Positions 7,384 to 17,573 of a DNA stretch of 64,000 nucleotides are shown here, piece by piece; position 1 is the first letter of the stretch; the number at the start of each line of letters is the position of its first letter. The notes beneath the pieces are model-generated. The model ran no database searches. It saw only the letters and a list, made by a program, of their open reading frames with translations, and was not told the origin of the DNA. Source of the DNA: an uncultured Alphaproteobacteria bacterium (lineage in GTDB: Bacteria; Pseudomonadota; Alphaproteobacteria; RF32; CAG-239); assembly GCA_944391415.1 (NCBI GenBank), contig CALXTM010000008.1, positions 1 through 64,000 of the forward strand. The letters run 5' to 3'. A program made the position numbers and the translations under genes.

Positions 7384-8523
7384 ATGTTGTCTTGGAGTGT
7401 GATGGCATCAATGGTAGGTTGCACCATAACCATGTATTTGTTTATAAGATATGTGTTGATGTCATCCTTAAGCTGGCCTATTGCCATAATCTTGTTATTT
7501 GTTTTGCTCTTGATTGGTTGCGTGCAGCCGTTAAGCAGCTATGGCTTTGAAAGCCTATTGGGCAAATACTACCCCTTATATCGCTACATAATCTATTTCT
7601 TATTTGTCGGTTGCGTAATTTTGGCCGGGCTTACTTTGGTTTGCGACAGTTTATGGTTTGTTGCCTACAAAACAGGGCTTATCAACTGCTCTTCTTTTAG
7701 CCCAAGTATTTGTGTCAAAGTTAATTGGTGTTTGATTATCGCCGCTTTGATGCTAAGTTTATATGCCCTATATGAGGGAACAAAAGTACCAAATGTCAAA
7801 GAGCTTGATATTTATTCCGATAAAATTACCGCGGATAAAAAAATTGTGGTATTAAGCGATATACATATTCATCGGGTCATATCCTCAAACAAAGTGAAAA
7901 AAATTGTAGAACGAACCAATCTGCTCAAACCTGACATAATTATTCTGGCAGGCGATGTCGTGGATGATAATATCAACAAAATTGGCAATGTTGTTGATTT
8001 GCTGGGCGGGCTTAAAGCCAAAGACGGTGTTTATTTTGTAAGCGGCAATCACGAATTTTATGCCGGATATCGCGATAGTTTGGTTGCCCTGAAAAAGCTT
8101 GGTTTCAAACAAATCGAAAACTCCGGTGTCGATTTGGGTGATATCTCACTGGCAGGAATTCCCGATTGGCGGACGGCACAACGCATCGGCCTTTTGATAA
8201 GGCTTGATGCAGCCTTTGCCAAGGCGAAACCCAATCAATTTAAGATTTTGGCATCGCATACTCCGGTTAGCTTTGGCAAGGAAAATAATTTTGATTTGCA
8301 AGTGGCAGGACATACTCACGGCGGGCAAATTTTTCCGTTTCATATCTTATCTGCATGGCATAATAAATATCTCTCAGGATTATATGACATCGAAAATAAT
8401 GCGAAAATTTATGTATCTCGCGGAGCCGGACAGTGGGGGCCGCAAATGCGCCTGTTGGCACCTTCTGAGATTACTTTGATTAACCTTAAACCAGAAAAAA
8501 AGGAGAATAAAAATGAGTTTTAA
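7384..8523 (+). CDS. membrane-anchored metallophosphoesterase
   Basis: A 379-residue protein. Residues 1-140 hold four or five hydrophobic segments. From about residue 150 a calcineurin-like phosphoesterase domain carries VVLSDIHIH, AGDVVDD, SGNHE and AGHTHGG, which are the dimetal-binding motifs. This architecture matches the YaeI/YkuE-like group, some of which hydrolyse UDP-2,3-diacylglucosamine or similar lipids; substrate here is unknown. AAGGGAG lies 11 nt before the ATG. Its end overlaps the next gene by 11 nt, so the two are co-transcribed from the promoter at 7312-7342. Confidence 0.85.
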   Translation: MLSWSVMASMVGCTITMYLFIRYVLMSSLSWPIAIILLFVLLLIGCVQPLSSYGFESLLGKYYPLYRYIIYFLFVGCVILAGLTLVCDSLWFVAYKTGLINCSSFSPSICVKVNWCLIIAALMLSLYALYEGTKVPNVKELDIYSDKITADKKIVVLSDIHIHRVISSNKVKKIVERTNLLKPDIIILAGDVVDDNINKIGNVVDLLGGLKAKDGVYFVSGNHEFYAGYRDSLVALKKLGFKQIENSGVDLGDISLAGIPDWRTAQRIGLLIRLDAAFAKAKPNQFKILASHTPVSFGKENNFDLQVAGHTHGGQIFPFHILSAWHNKYLSGLYDIENNAKIYVSRGAGQWGPQMRLLAPSEITLINLKPEKKENKNEF

Positions 8524-9676
8524 TTTCTATGTACCGGTTAATGTGTTTTTTGGGCGTGGCGAATTGGACAAACTCTCCGAGCGTAACTTGCCTGGCAAAA
8601 AAGCCTTGGTGGTTATCTCCAACGGCAAATCGGCAAGAGCCAACGGCTATCTTGACCGCTTGCTCGGTCAACTAAAAAAAGCCAATATCGACTATGCAAT
8701 ATTTGATAAAGTTGAACCAAATCCACTAAAATCGACAGTTATGGCCGGAGCCAAAACGGCCAAAGAAAACGCTTGCGACTTTGTGGTTGCGCTTGGCGGC
8801 GGAAGCGTGATGGATGCGGCCAAGGCAATTGCCGGCATGGCCACCAACGATGGCGATTTGTGGGAATATATGCCCTGGGGTACCGGCAAGGCCAAAGCAC
8901 TCAAGAACAAGGCCCTGTCATTGGTTTGTATCTCCACCACGGCCGGAACCGGATCGGAAATTGACAACGGTGCCGTAATTACTAACCCTGAAACAAATGA
9001 AAAAACCGCTTATTTCGGCGAGTTCCCATATCTGTCGATTGTTGATGCCGATTTGATGGCAAGTGTTCCGCCAAGACAAACCGCTTATCAGGGGTTTGAT
9101 GCTCTCTTCCACTCAACCGAGGCCTATATCGCCACCACTGCTAATTTGATGAGTGATATGTTTGCCAGAGCGGCAATTGAGAATGTTGGCAAATACTTGG
9201 CCAGAGCCGTTAAAAATGGCCAGGATATGGAGGCAAGAGAGGGTATGGCTTTTGCCAACTCGATGTCGGGATATGTGATGTGTGTGGGCTCTTGCACCAG
9301 CGAGCACTCGTTGGAGCATGCGTTGTCGGCCTATCATCAGGAACTGCCGCACGGCGCCGGATTGATTATGATTTCTAAAGCCTATTATACCCACATGATT
9401 AAATCAGGCGTTAGAAAAGAGCGTTTTGTTGATATGGCAAAATTTTTGGGCCTTAATGATGCCAAAGAGCCAATGGATTTTATCAAAGCTTTGGATAAAT
9501 TGCAGCATGAGTGCGGAGTTGACAACCTTAAGATGTCTGACTACGGCATCAGTGAAGATGAGTTTGCAACTATGGCCCAAAATGCCAAAGAATGCATGAG
9601 CTTGTTGTTTGAATTTGATCCTGTCAAACTATCTTTGCAAGATTGTCAAAACATATATCAGGCATCTTATAAATAA
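8513..9676 (+). CDS. iron-containing alcohol dehydrogenase
   Basis: A 387-residue group III (Fe-ADH) enzyme reducing an aldehyde or ketone with NAD(P)H. Visible motifs are the nucleotide-binding GGGSVMDAAKAIA (about 93-105), TTAGTGSEI, FDALFHSTEAYI (about 200) and the metal-binding SEHSLEHALSAYHQELPHG. It resembles butanol dehydrogenase-type and lactaldehyde reductase-type members; the substrate cannot be read from sequence. AAAGGAG sits just before the ATG, inside the upstream gene. The MerR-type promoter upstream hints at induction by a reactive aldehyde. Confidence 0.9.
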   Translation: MSFNFYVPVNVFFGRGELDKLSERNLPGKKALVVISNGKSARANGYLDRLLGQLKKANIDYAIFDKVEPNPLKSTVMAGAKTAKENACDFVVALGGGSVMDAAKAIAGMATNDGDLWEYMPWGTGKAKALKNKALSLVCISTTAGTGSEIDNGAVITNPETNEKTAYFGEFPYLSIVDADLMASVPPRQTAYQGFDALFHSTEAYIATTANLMSDMFARAAIENVGKYLARAVKNGQDMEAREGMAFANSMSGYVMCVGSCTSEHSLEHALSAYHQELPHGAGLIMISKAYYTHMIKSGVRKERFVDMAKFLGLNDAKEPMDFIKALDKLQHECGVDNLKMSDYGISEDEFATMAQNAKECMSLLFEFDPVKLSLQDCQNIYQASYK

Positions 9677-9686
9677 AATCGGATTA

Positions 9687-10349
9687 TTAGGAATTTTTCT
9701 TGCCTAGTAAACGATAAAAATATGTAACCAGCTGGCTGCGTGGTTTGAGAATATTTAAAATCTCTGCTCCGCAGCCTTTTATTTTGGCAACACGATATGC
9801 ATCGGGACAATCAACTTCCAAATAAGATGGATTTAATCCTAAAATATTGCCAGACTGCGGCAATTTAGATAAGGCAATACGTTGACCATAAAAAAGCGTC
9901 AGTTTGGCTCTGACGCTTGAAAAATCGAGATGACTTGCTTCGCTCGGTATTCTTAAAATATCGAGCGAATAACCATCCTTGCTACAAACAGTGTCAAAAT
10001 TGTTATGCAGCATATAAAGCTCTAGATTAGGAATATTAAGAAATGTTTTGACACCTTTTTTGGTTTTTGGCAAATATTGATAGCGGCTGATCATTCCTTT
10101 GTCAACTATGGCAGACGTAACCACCACATCATTCCAGTTAAGGCCTTTTTTTACGCGTTGATTGATTTTGAGAGTGCCTAAAAGATGGATCATGCCATCG
10201 TTATAATGACGCGGATCTTTGCTGATTTCTTTTTGTCTGATAAGGTGGGTGATGTACTCTTCTTTTGTATCAAAAATACAAGAGATTGAATTCGTTTGGC
10301 TATTATTCTTAACTCCGTGGTTAACCGGAGCTGTTATCGTAACCGGCAT
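9687..10349 (-). CDS. hypothetical protein
   Basis: I do not recognise this 220-residue protein. It has no signal peptide or transmembrane segment and is basic overall. It has mixed alpha/beta character, with two Cys near the C-terminus (EVDCPDAYRVAKIKGCGAEI). The ATG at 10349 follows GAGG very closely; a TTG two codons earlier is an alternative. It is convergent with the alcohol dehydrogenase, with no room for a separate terminator, and downstream of rnhA on the same strand. Confidence 0.55.
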   Translation of the reverse strand: MPVTITAPVNHGVKNNSQTNSISCIFDTKEEYITHLIRQKEISKDPRHYNDGMIHLLGTLKINQRVKKGLNWNDVVVTSAIVDKGMISRYQYLPKTKKGVKTFLNIPNLELYMLHNNFDTVCSKDGYSLDILRIPSEASHLDFSSVRAKLTLFYGQRIALSKLPQSGNILGLNPSYLEVDCPDAYRVAKIKGCGAEILNILKPRSQLVTYFYRLLGKKNS

Positions 10350-10425
10350 CCTCAATGCACCACTTAAATTATTAACACTAAGTTAATATTAGCCGTATTT
10401 TTTGTCTAAATCAAGTATTTTTTAT

Positions 10426-10872
10426 CTAATCAGCCAAAAGCATTGATTTTGCTTGGATTCTGGCCAATTCATCGACTCGTTCGTTTTCGGCATGGCCATT
10501 GTGGCCTTTGACCCAAACCCATTTAATCTGGTGTTTTTGAATGAGCGACTCGAGAGATTGCCACAAATCTATATTTTTGACCGGTGTTTTTTTATTGGCT
10601 GTGCGCCAACCATTGTTTTGCCAGTTGGGCAACCATTTGGTAACTCCATCCATAACATAGCGGCTGTCTGTATAGATGATAAGCTCGCAGCTTTTGGTCA
10701 AAGCTTTTAATGCCTCTATAACCGCGGTTAACTCCATGCGGTTGTTGGTGGTATTGGCCTGGCCTCCGGAAAGTTCTTTTTCAACTCCGTTGCACCTCAA
10801 AATTACACCCCATCCCCCTGCTCCGGGATTGCCCGAACAAGCCCCGTCGGTATAAATTTCCACTTTTGGCAT
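10426..10872 (-). CDS. rnhA: ribonuclease HI
   Basis: A 148-residue enzyme that cuts RNA in RNA-DNA hybrids. The DEDD active-site pattern is visible: [16 protein letters not shown] (first Asp), [13 protein letters not shown] (Glu), IYTDSRYV (Asp) and the late [10 protein letters not shown] (Asp), with the KGHNGH handle. The ATG overlaps the stop of the upstream AlbA_2 gene (TAATG), so translation is probably coupled. Confidence 0.97.
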   Translation of the reverse strand: MPKVEIYTDGACSGNPGAGGWGVILRCNGVEKELSGGQANTTNNRMELTAVIEALKALTKSCELIIYTDSRYVMDGVTKWLPNWQNNGWRTANKKTPVKNIDLWQSLESLIQKHQIKWVWVKGHNGHAENERVDELARIQAKSMLLAD

Positions 10873-11939
10873 TAGAACTCTCCACGGAAATAATCATTAA
10901 AAAATTCGTTCATTATCATATTATAATCTTCTTCGCCACGAATAATTTTGGCTACAAAAGAGCGCAATTTGTTTTTGGGTATATAAATTCTGAAATCCTT
11001 TGGCATGGCCATATTGGCACCTATCACGCCTTCAAGCCTAAAATCATCTTCGATAAACGGCGACAACAAAATATCAACATTGCAAAATTTAATGGCCCCG
11101 CGCGGAGGCAAACGAAGCTCTGGCCTGGTAATAATATTTAGCTGGCCCTCTATACCTGATATAACTTCCATTTGATTGTAGTTGGAAAAACGTACTTTGT
11201 TATATTCTCCTCCGTCGTTTAGAACTTCTACCGACAAAAACATCTCGCGAGCAATGACATTGGAAACATTTGCGCCCTGAATTTCAAAAGAAATTTTGAC
11301 ATATTGCTCAGGCGGATTGTCTATACTGTTGGGATAGAGCATATCTTCATCTTGATTTTCCAAAGCCTCAATGCTTTTGTTGGCAATCTTTAGCTCTATG
11401 TTGGGTTGCGGATAACGACCGAACATACCCGCAATAACCGCATATGGCGCCGGAACATTGTTGGAACCTGAGCGAATGTAAATTGCTGGGTTACTGGTGG
11501 TCATTAACGGTGCAACATCACTTTTGGGAATATAGGTGGCAACAAAGCCATCTCCGTTATCATCGGCACTGATGATATGGTTCCTTACCTTATTGTGGCT
11601 CGGGATGGTGCAGCCTGAAATTGCGTTTTCCAGCCAGCTTAGAAAACGATGGACATTTTTTACCTTTACCTTGGCCTTGGCAACATCCCCTATTTCGCAA
11701 TCTCTGGAACACTCAACGCCCCAAATGATGACCCCTCCTTCGGAATTGCCAAAGCCCGATATTGCCTTGGACAAATTCTTGCGATCATCACGATGAAGCG
11801 TATTAAAATTTTTGCCGTCTGAGGCTGCTTGTTTAAAGTCAATAAACAATTCTTCACTTTGGCGATTGATAATAAACTCATCTATGGCATCCTCACCAAA
11901 ATAAACCAGTTTTTGAAAAATATCTTCAGCTCGTGACAT
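10872..11939 (-). CDS. AlbA_2 (Schlafen-type) domain protein
   Basis: A 355-residue protein. Residues 20-165 fit the AlbA_2 domain: LFIDFKQA, then [15 protein letters not shown], a variable middle and a late [10 protein letters not shown] strand. This fold occurs in putative nucleic-acid-binding or regulatory proteins, and in Schlafen-like proteins of defence or translation control. The C-terminal 190 residues look like a beta-rich accessory domain that I cannot assign. GGAG lies 7 nt before the ATG. Its stop overlaps rnhA, which suggests but does not prove a nucleic-acid role. Confidence 0.7.
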   Translation of the reverse strand: MSRAEDIFQKLVYFGEDAIDEFIINRQSEELFIDFKQAASDGKNFNTLHRDDRKNLSKAISGFGNSEGGVIIWGVECSRDCEIGDVAKAKVKVKNVHRFLSWLENAISGCTIPSHNKVRNHIISADDNGDGFVATYIPKSDVAPLMTTSNPAIYIRSGSNNVPAPYAVIAGMFGRYPQPNIELKIANKSIEALENQDEDMLYPNSIDNPPEQYVKISFEIQGANVSNVIAREMFLSVEVLNDGGEYNKVRFSNYNQMEVISGIEGQLNIITRPELRLPPRGAIKFCNVDILLSPFIEDDFRLEGVIGANMAMPKDFRIYIPKNKLRSFVAKIIRGEEDYNMIMNEFFNDYFRGEF

Positions 11940-11956
11940 TATTTTCTCCGCAAACT

Positions 11957-11985
11957 AAAATAACGGCATATCATGCCGTTATTTT
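11957..11985 (-). terminator. terminator after the M16 peptidase gene
   Basis: AAAATAACGGCAT (11957-11969) pairs with ATGCCGTTATTTT (11973-11985) around a 3-nt loop. It separates the M16 peptidase gene from the AlbA_2-rnhA pair. Confidence 0.75.
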
Positions 11986-12010
11986 AAGCATATAATCTTT
12001 AATATTTTAT

Positions 12011-13270
12011 TTATGCCAATGCTTTTTGCAAATCGTTATATTCCATGTATTTATCTACCGCTCCAAGCAAAGTATATGTCGGATTGGATGCAAAAACATC
12101 AATGGCGACATTGCGGATATCGTCAACACTAACAGCATCTATTTTACCGATTACTTCGTCTATGGTAAGACTGCGGTTATAGATTAAATTTTGACGAGCA
12201 AGAACCTCGGCCGTGGATGATGAACTTTCAAGTCCCATTTTGATACTGGCCTTAAGCTGCATCTTGGCACGAGAAAACTCTTTTTCACTTACACGCTCAT
12301 TGCAAATTTTTTTAATTTCATCAATTACAACCGGCATAAGAACAGGCAAATCTTCGGCCTCGGTTCCGGCGTAGATGCCAAACAAACCGGCATGCGTATG
12401 CGAGGCCGTAAAACTGTATACAGAATAGACCAAGCCCCTTTTTTCTCTTATCTCTTGAAATAATCTTGAGGACATGCCGCCACCAAGTATCATCGATAAA
12501 ACCGCCAGGTCATAATAATGATCACTTTTATATGGATAGCCATTGAAGCCCAAAACGACATGACTTTGTTCAATGGGGCGTTTTTCAATGAAAAAGCCTC
12601 CTTGATAAGTTTGTTTTTCTATCGTGAAATTCGTTTTTTTATCAAATTTCAGCATCCGGCTTTTAACCATATTTACAAAATCTTGATGTTTTATGTTGCC
12701 TACGGCGCAAAAAACCATATTGTCTGCTCCGTAGTTGGTGTTGATGTAATTTAAAAGTGTGTTTTTTGTAAAATTACGAACGGTGTCTTGCGGTCCGAGA
12801 ATAGAACGACCCAAGGCCTGATCGGGGAAAGCTGTCTCTTGAAAATAATCAAAAACAATATCATCGGGAGTATCTATGGTTTGTTTGATTTCTTGAATAA
12901 CGACATCTCGCTCCTTAACCAACTCTTCCTCGGGAAAGGTTGAATTAAGCAAAGAATCGGTAATGACATCTACGGCAAGCTCGGCATCTTCTTTCATCAT
13001 CTTGGCATAGTAGGCCGTAAACTCTCTTGAAGTATAGGCGTTTGATTGTCCACCGACGTTCTCAATCTCTTCCGAGATTTGAAGTGCCGTACGCGTATTG
13101 GTCCCCTTAAACGACATATGCTCCAAAAAATGAGAAATACCGTTGTTTTGCTTGGTCTCATAGGCGGAGCCGGTTTTAACCCAAGCACCTAAAGAAACCG
13201 TCTCAAGTTGAGGCCGCTCTGAGGTAATTATTCTTAAACCATTGGATAAAGTTGTTATTTCGGAATTCAT
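12011..13270 (-). CDS. M16-family zinc peptidase (processing-peptidase-like)
   Basis: A 419-residue protease with the inverted zinc motif HFLEH (His47, Glu50, His51) followed by MSFKGT. The Gly-rich loop LGGGMSSRLFQEIREKRGL lies in the second half. Length and motifs match the alphaproteobacterial relatives of mitochondrial processing peptidase beta. No signal peptide, so it probably acts in the cytoplasm. AGGA precedes the ATG. It follows the squalene genes on the same strand with a 21-bp gap. Confidence 0.92.
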   Translation of the reverse strand: MNSEITTLSNGLRIITSERPQLETVSLGAWVKTGSAYETKQNNGISHFLEHMSFKGTNTRTALQISEEIENVGGQSNAYTSREFTAYYAKMMKEDAELAVDVITDSLLNSTFPEEELVKERDVVIQEIKQTIDTPDDIVFDYFQETAFPDQALGRSILGPQDTVRNFTKNTLLNYINTNYGADNMVFCAVGNIKHQDFVNMVKSRMLKFDKKTNFTIEKQTYQGGFFIEKRPIEQSHVVLGFNGYPYKSDHYYDLAVLSMILGGGMSSRLFQEIREKRGLVYSVYSFTASHTHAGLFGIYAGTEAEDLPVLMPVVIDEIKKICNERVSEKEFSRAKMQLKASIKMGLESSSSTAEVLARQNLIYNRSLTIDEVIGKIDAVSVDDIRNVAIDVFASNPTYTLLGAVDKYMEYNDLQKALA

Positions 13271-13291
13271 TTGATTTCGTCCTATATAATG

Positions 13292-14377
13292 TTATGCCGT
13301 TTTTAGTGCCGTATTGATAGCCCTTTTGGCCGAGTTAAACGCTGTTTCCATGCAGCAAGGATAGTCCTTCATGCTCCAATCCCCGGCAACAAATACATTG
13401 GGATATTGGCTGAATGCATTGTCCGGGCGGTGCGAATTGTTAATAATATCTTGTTTGATAGTGGCGTTTTTGATGCAAACGGCCTTAAATGCAGGCATAA
13501 ACGCCGAATTAACACCTCTTATTTTGTCAATCTCTCCCCATATTTTGATGGCTAAATGCGACAAATTATCTTGCTCCGGTATATAATCAGAAATAACCGC
13601 CGTTAACAAATTAGAGTTGCTAAACAGCCAATCAAAACTGCCTCCTTTTACACCTATAAACGAGCTTCCTTGCGGTAAAAATATAGTTTGAGAGGTCTGA
13701 TATATTATATTTACTATTGCGTTATGCTCAAGCGGAATCGTGTGCAAAATTTTGCTACAATTTAAATTATCCAAAGCCAAAATTATCTTATCATTAGCCC
13801 CAATATCAACCTGATGACTGCCAAAATCTAACTGCGCCGCCATTCCGAACTGGCTGATTATTTTGTGGAGTTTGTGTCGAAGGCAGACCTCATCGGCATA
13901 GCCAGATAACACATTTATAATTCGCTGGCTTAGGTTTTGCTCGGAAAACCATACTCTGCGTTTTGCAGGAGTAAACGGGAAAAACGAGCGCAATATCTTG
14001 CGCTTTATTTGCGGTGCGACATCTTTGGATGCTGTATTGCAAAAACTCTTTAAGAGCAAATCTTGATTGGCATAAACAGAACCATCAATTTGCCCCGAAG
14101 TGATATCAAAAAACAGCGGTGATTTTTTCCATTCACTTTTTTTTACAAAACGAGACATAAAACTGTTGGCTCCGACAACCGCATGCAACGAATTGTCCAA
14201 AACGCGAGAAAGAGTTTTGTCCTGATACGAATAGGCCCGGCCACCCAAATGATCTCCTGCTTCATAAATAACCGAGCGAATAGCCGGATGTTTTTCCTTT
14301 AGCAACCAGGCACAGGCAAGTCCGGCTATGCCGCCGCCGACAATATGATAGGTTACGGCAGATACGGCGTTCATCAT
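13292..14377 (-). CDS. hpnE: squalene-forming FAD-dependent desaturase/reductase HpnE
   Basis: A 361-residue flavoprotein that turns hydroxysqualene into squalene in the three-step HpnC-HpnD-HpnE route. The N-terminus has the FAD-binding VGGGIAGLACAWLLKE and a GGRAYSY motif. The C-terminus has FVAGDWSMKDYPCCMETAFN, typical of amine-oxidase-type desaturases. The start overlaps the stop of hpnD by one base (TAATG), with GGGGA upstream. A second ATG immediately follows. I assign function from motifs plus gene order. Confidence 0.9.
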   Translation of the reverse strand: MMNAVSAVTYHIVGGGIAGLACAWLLKEKHPAIRSVIYEAGDHLGGRAYSYQDKTLSRVLDNSLHAVVGANSFMSRFVKKSEWKKSPLFFDITSGQIDGSVYANQDLLLKSFCNTASKDVAPQIKRKILRSFFPFTPAKRRVWFSEQNLSQRIINVLSGYADEVCLRHKLHKIISQFGMAAQLDFGSHQVDIGANDKIILALDNLNCSKILHTIPLEHNAIVNIIYQTSQTIFLPQGSSFIGVKGGSFDWLFSNSNLLTAVISDYIPEQDNLSHLAIKIWGEIDKIRGVNSAFMPAFKAVCIKNATIKQDIINNSHRPDNAFSQYPNVFVAGDWSMKDYPCCMETAFNSAKRAINTALKTA

Positions 14378-15213
14378 TATTTCCCCAAAAAGGCTCTCAC
14401 TATAAGCAAGGCTTTGGCAAAACGCCCTATTTTCGGTTTGGGAGAAATGACCTCCCAACCACGATTTTGCATAATATCAAAATATTTTTTATAGATATAG
14501 GCAATGGCACGAATATTGCGCGATGATTTTTTATCTAATTTATTGATCAAAGCAAAGGCCTTGTCATAATTATCCTCGGCCACTCTTGAAAGCTCTTCTC
14601 TGGCAATGGCAAGATTTTTGTCAACGACAACACTCATCGGATCAGTCGAAGTAATTCCGGCTTTTTGCAAAAACTCTCGTGGAATGTAAAGCCGGCCCAA
14701 AACGGCATCATCCCTTACATCTCGTAAAATATTGGTTATTTGCATTGCCAGGCCTAAGGATATCGAAAGCTCTTTGATTAAGTTCTCGTCTTTGCAGCCC
14801 AAAATCCTTAAAGACAAAGCACCTGGAGCACAAGCCACTCCCAAGCAATAGCGTTTAAATTCAGCAAGACTTGGTGCTTGGATAGGGTTGGGCAAATCCA
14901 TCGATATGCTATCTAACAAATCTAACAATTCTTGTTTGGGAAGATTAAAACGCATACAATTTTTGTAAATATTACGACCAATTTCCGAGGCTGGAACTTT
15001 TTTGTCATAGATATTATCTATTTCCTTGCGCCAGGCAGCCAAAAACTCTGTCTTGTGCGTTAGGCTCTCGTCACTGTCAACAATATCATCAATATGCCGA
15101 CAAAAGGCATATAGCGTGTATATGGCCTGGCGCTCTTTGGTTGGCAAAATATGCATTCCCCAAAAGAAGGAAGAGCCTGATTTCTTGACAATTTTATTTA
15201 TCAATTTATTCAT
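14377..15213 (-). CDS. hpnD: presqualene diphosphate synthase HpnD
   Basis: A 278-residue squalene/phytoene synthase-family enzyme that condenses two farnesyl diphosphates. The first aspartate-rich motif is FCRHIDDIVDSD and the second DVRDDAVLGRLYIPREFL; both magnesium-binding sites are intact. AAAGGA lies upstream of the ATG. It sits between hpnC and hpnE. Confidence 0.93.
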   Translation of the reverse strand: MNKLINKIVKKSGSSFFWGMHILPTKERQAIYTLYAFCRHIDDIVDSDESLTHKTEFLAAWRKEIDNIYDKKVPASEIGRNIYKNCMRFNLPKQELLDLLDSISMDLPNPIQAPSLAEFKRYCLGVACAPGALSLRILGCKDENLIKELSISLGLAMQITNILRDVRDDAVLGRLYIPREFLQKAGITSTDPMSVVVDKNLAIAREELSRVAEDNYDKAFALINKLDKKSSRNIRAIAYIYKKYFDIMQNRGWEVISPKPKIGRFAKALLIVRAFLGK

Positions 15214-15234
15214 AAAAACAAGTCCTTTGAATAT

Positions 15235-16053
15235 CTATCTGCGAAATAATGCACGCCACAGGCCGACTATAATACTCTTCATCCAAGTCCACTTATCAGG
15301 CCGCGGGGGATTTTGCAGAATATCCCTATTTTTACATTGTTTTAACACAGAATTAGTTAAGGAAAGAATAACGCAGACCTCAAAACGCAATCTAAAATTT
15401 TTGATAAGCCGCGGCAAGACTTGTGCATCGGCCAACATTGCCGAGGTTTTTGCCGCCAAATCATGCAAAAGGTTTATAACTTCGACAGAGCTGTAACTTA
15501 GGCCAAAATCACTTGTTTTAAGCCCATGGCTTTGTATCATATCAAGCGGAATGTAGCAACGCTTTAACCAACTTAAATCGTCTTTGATATGCCCAAGATG
15601 ATTTAATATTTGCAAAACAATACATAAATTTTCACCCGGCAAATAGGTCATCGGATGTTCTTGGTAAAGAGCCAACATAAACCGCCCTACCGGCGCTGCC
15701 GAATAACGACAATATTGTATCAATTCTTGAAAAACGCGTATTGAAGAAAAGTCAGAATCTTGCTCAAAAGCTCTTAGAAGATCAAGATACAAGGACCGAT
15801 CGAGATTGTGAGCAACAAAAATGCTGCTAAGCTTGCGAATTATCGGCAAATTGTCTGCCTGGTCTGGATGTAAAAAAGCTTGCCGAACGGCTTCCAGCTT
15901 TTGTAATTTGTCCTGAGAGGATATAAACGGATTATCTGCAACATCGTCGGCAAAACGAGCAGCTGTATAATATGTTGCAATTGCCGTTCTGAGCTCTCCT
16001 GAGGCAAGAAAACACACCGGAAAATCTTCGTCTTTATCTGTTTTATGCATCAT
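15235..16053 (-). CDS. hpnC: hydroxysqualene synthase HpnC
   Basis: A 272-residue squalene/phytoene synthase-family enzyme, paralogous to HpnD, which converts presqualene diphosphate to hydroxysqualene. The motifs are YYTAARFADDVADNP and HLGHIKDDLSWLKRCYIPLD. The ATG overlaps the trmFO stop (TAATG). The C-terminal WTWMKSIIVGLWRALFRR is amphipathic and may touch the membrane. No squalene-hopene cyclase lies in this window. Confidence 0.92.
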   Translation of the reverse strand: MMHKTDKDEDFPVCFLASGELRTAIATYYTAARFADDVADNPFISSQDKLQKLEAVRQAFLHPDQADNLPIIRKLSSIFVAHNLDRSLYLDLLRAFEQDSDFSSIRVFQELIQYCRYSAAPVGRFMLALYQEHPMTYLPGENLCIVLQILNHLGHIKDDLSWLKRCYIPLDMIQSHGLKTSDFGLSYSSVEVINLLHDLAAKTSAMLADAQVLPRLIKNFRLRFEVCVILSLTNSVLKQCKNRDILQNPPRPDKWTWMKSIIVGLWRALFRR

Positions 16054-17414
16054 TATGCTTTAGGCCTTATTTGTTCAATCCACGGCAAGATATCGGCCAG
16101 AGCACGACGGCAATATGCCTCTTTGCGCTCGCGTCCTTTAATCTTCCTGAGCTTACCATTGGATGTAGTTTCACAATTTATGATTGGGAAAAGCCCAAAA
16201 TTGACATTCATCGGCTGATAATTATTAATATCGGTATCATCGCGTAAATGTTGCCAAACAGCCCCGAAAGCAGTTGTCGACGGAGGAATGGCTACCGGCT
16301 TGTCGCAAAGCAGGCAGGCCTTAAAATAACCGGCCAAATAGCCAACGGCGGCACTTTCAACATAGCCTTCACAACCGGTAATTTGCCCCGCAAATGAAAT
16401 ATGTGGTTTGCTTTTCAGGCGCAAATAGTCATCAAGCAAAATCGGTGATTTGATAAAAGTGTTTTTATGAATACCGCCAAGCCTGGCAAAGACAGCATTT
16501 TCAAGTCCGGGAATGGTGCGAAAAATCTTTTCTTGCTCGCCATATTTCATTTTGGTTTGGAAACCGACAATATTGCGCAATGTATCTTCTTTATTGTCTT
16601 GACGCAACTGAACAACCGAATAGGGTTTTTGCGCTGGATTATGCGGGTTGGTTAACCCGACCGGCTTCATGGGCCCGAAAAGCAATGTATCCTTGCCACG
16701 CATGGCCATGACCTCTATCGGAAGACATCCGTCAAAATATGCTTCTTTTTCAAAATCATGAAATTCCTTTTGCTCAGAATTGCACAAAGCCTCAACAAAC
16801 GAATAATATTGCTCTTTGGTCAGCGGGCAATTGATATAATCGAATTTTTCGCCTTTGTCATAGCGAGATTGATACCAGGCTATGCTAAAATCTATGCTGT
16901 CTTTATAAACTACCGGTGCAATAGCATCAAAAAAATTGAGGCTGTTGGGTCCGATCTCTTGTTGGATACTTGCAGTTAGACGCTCGGAGGCCAATGGGCC
17001 TGCGGCAATAATCGTCTGACAATCGGAGGGTGGAAGCGAGGTAACCTCTTCGGCCACAAATTCAATTAACGGATGAGCGTGCAGTTTAGCATCAATATAT
17101 TCCGAAAAGCCACATCGATCAACAGCCAATGCGCCACCGGCCGGTACTTTGGTCGCGTCGGCTGCCTCCATAATCAGAGATGAGGCAAGCCGCATTTCTT
17201 GATGCAAAAGCCCGATTGCGCTATTAGTATAATCATCCGAACGCAAAGAGTTTGAGCATACCAACTCGGCACATTTGGCTGTTTTATGCGCCGGTGAGCT
17301 TTTAAGCGGACGCATTTCATGAATTATTGCCTTTATTCCTCTTGAAGCCAACTGCCAAGCCGCCTCGGAACCGGCAAGCCCCGCCCCTATTATATGAATA
17401 ACTTTATCTTGCAT
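16053..17414 (-). CDS. trmFO: methylenetetrahydrofolate-tRNA uracil-5-methyltransferase
   Basis: A 453-residue FAD/folate enzyme forming m5U54 (ribothymidine) in the tRNA T-loop. Motifs: HIIGAGLAGSEAAWQLASRG at the N-terminus, then KCAELVCSNSLRSDD, and GQITGCEGYVESAAVGYLAG near the C-terminus. ATG 17414 is chosen over a TTG two codons earlier; neither has a strong ribosome site. It is the first gene of the squalene run, overlapping hpnC by one base. Confidence 0.95.
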   Translation of the reverse strand: MQDKVIHIIGAGLAGSEAAWQLASRGIKAIIHEMRPLKSSPAHKTAKCAELVCSNSLRSDDYTNSAIGLLHQEMRLASSLIMEAADATKVPAGGALAVDRCGFSEYIDAKLHAHPLIEFVAEEVTSLPPSDCQTIIAAGPLASERLTASIQQEIGPNSLNFFDAIAPVVYKDSIDFSIAWYQSRYDKGEKFDYINCPLTKEQYYSFVEALCNSEQKEFHDFEKEAYFDGCLPIEVMAMRGKDTLLFGPMKPVGLTNPHNPAQKPYSVVQLRQDNKEDTLRNIVGFQTKMKYGEQEKIFRTIPGLENAVFARLGGIHKNTFIKSPILLDDYLRLKSKPHISFAGQITGCEGYVESAAVGYLAGYFKACLLCDKPVAIPPSTTAFGAVWQHLRDDTDINNYQPMNVNFGLFPIINCETTSNGKLRKIKGRERKEAYCRRALADILPWIEQIRPKA

Positions 17415-17513
17415 AGACAAATCTTACATCAAAACATTAACAAATGTTGCTTTTATAACGTTTTTTATCATAAAAGTAAATAAAAACTTCCGTTTATAAG
17501 TCGTGCATAATGT

Positions 17514-17542
17514 TTGCGTTTGTAAATAAAAAAATTTATAAT
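17514..17542 (+). promoter_or_regulatory. strong sigma-70-type promoter
   Basis: TTGCGT (17514-17519), 17-nt spacer and a perfect TATAAT (17537-17542) lie 32 bp before the 17574 start, in the divergent region with trmFO. Confidence 0.7.
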
Positions 17543-17573
17543 CGGGAAAGTTAAAATATGAAAGGGATTGTTG

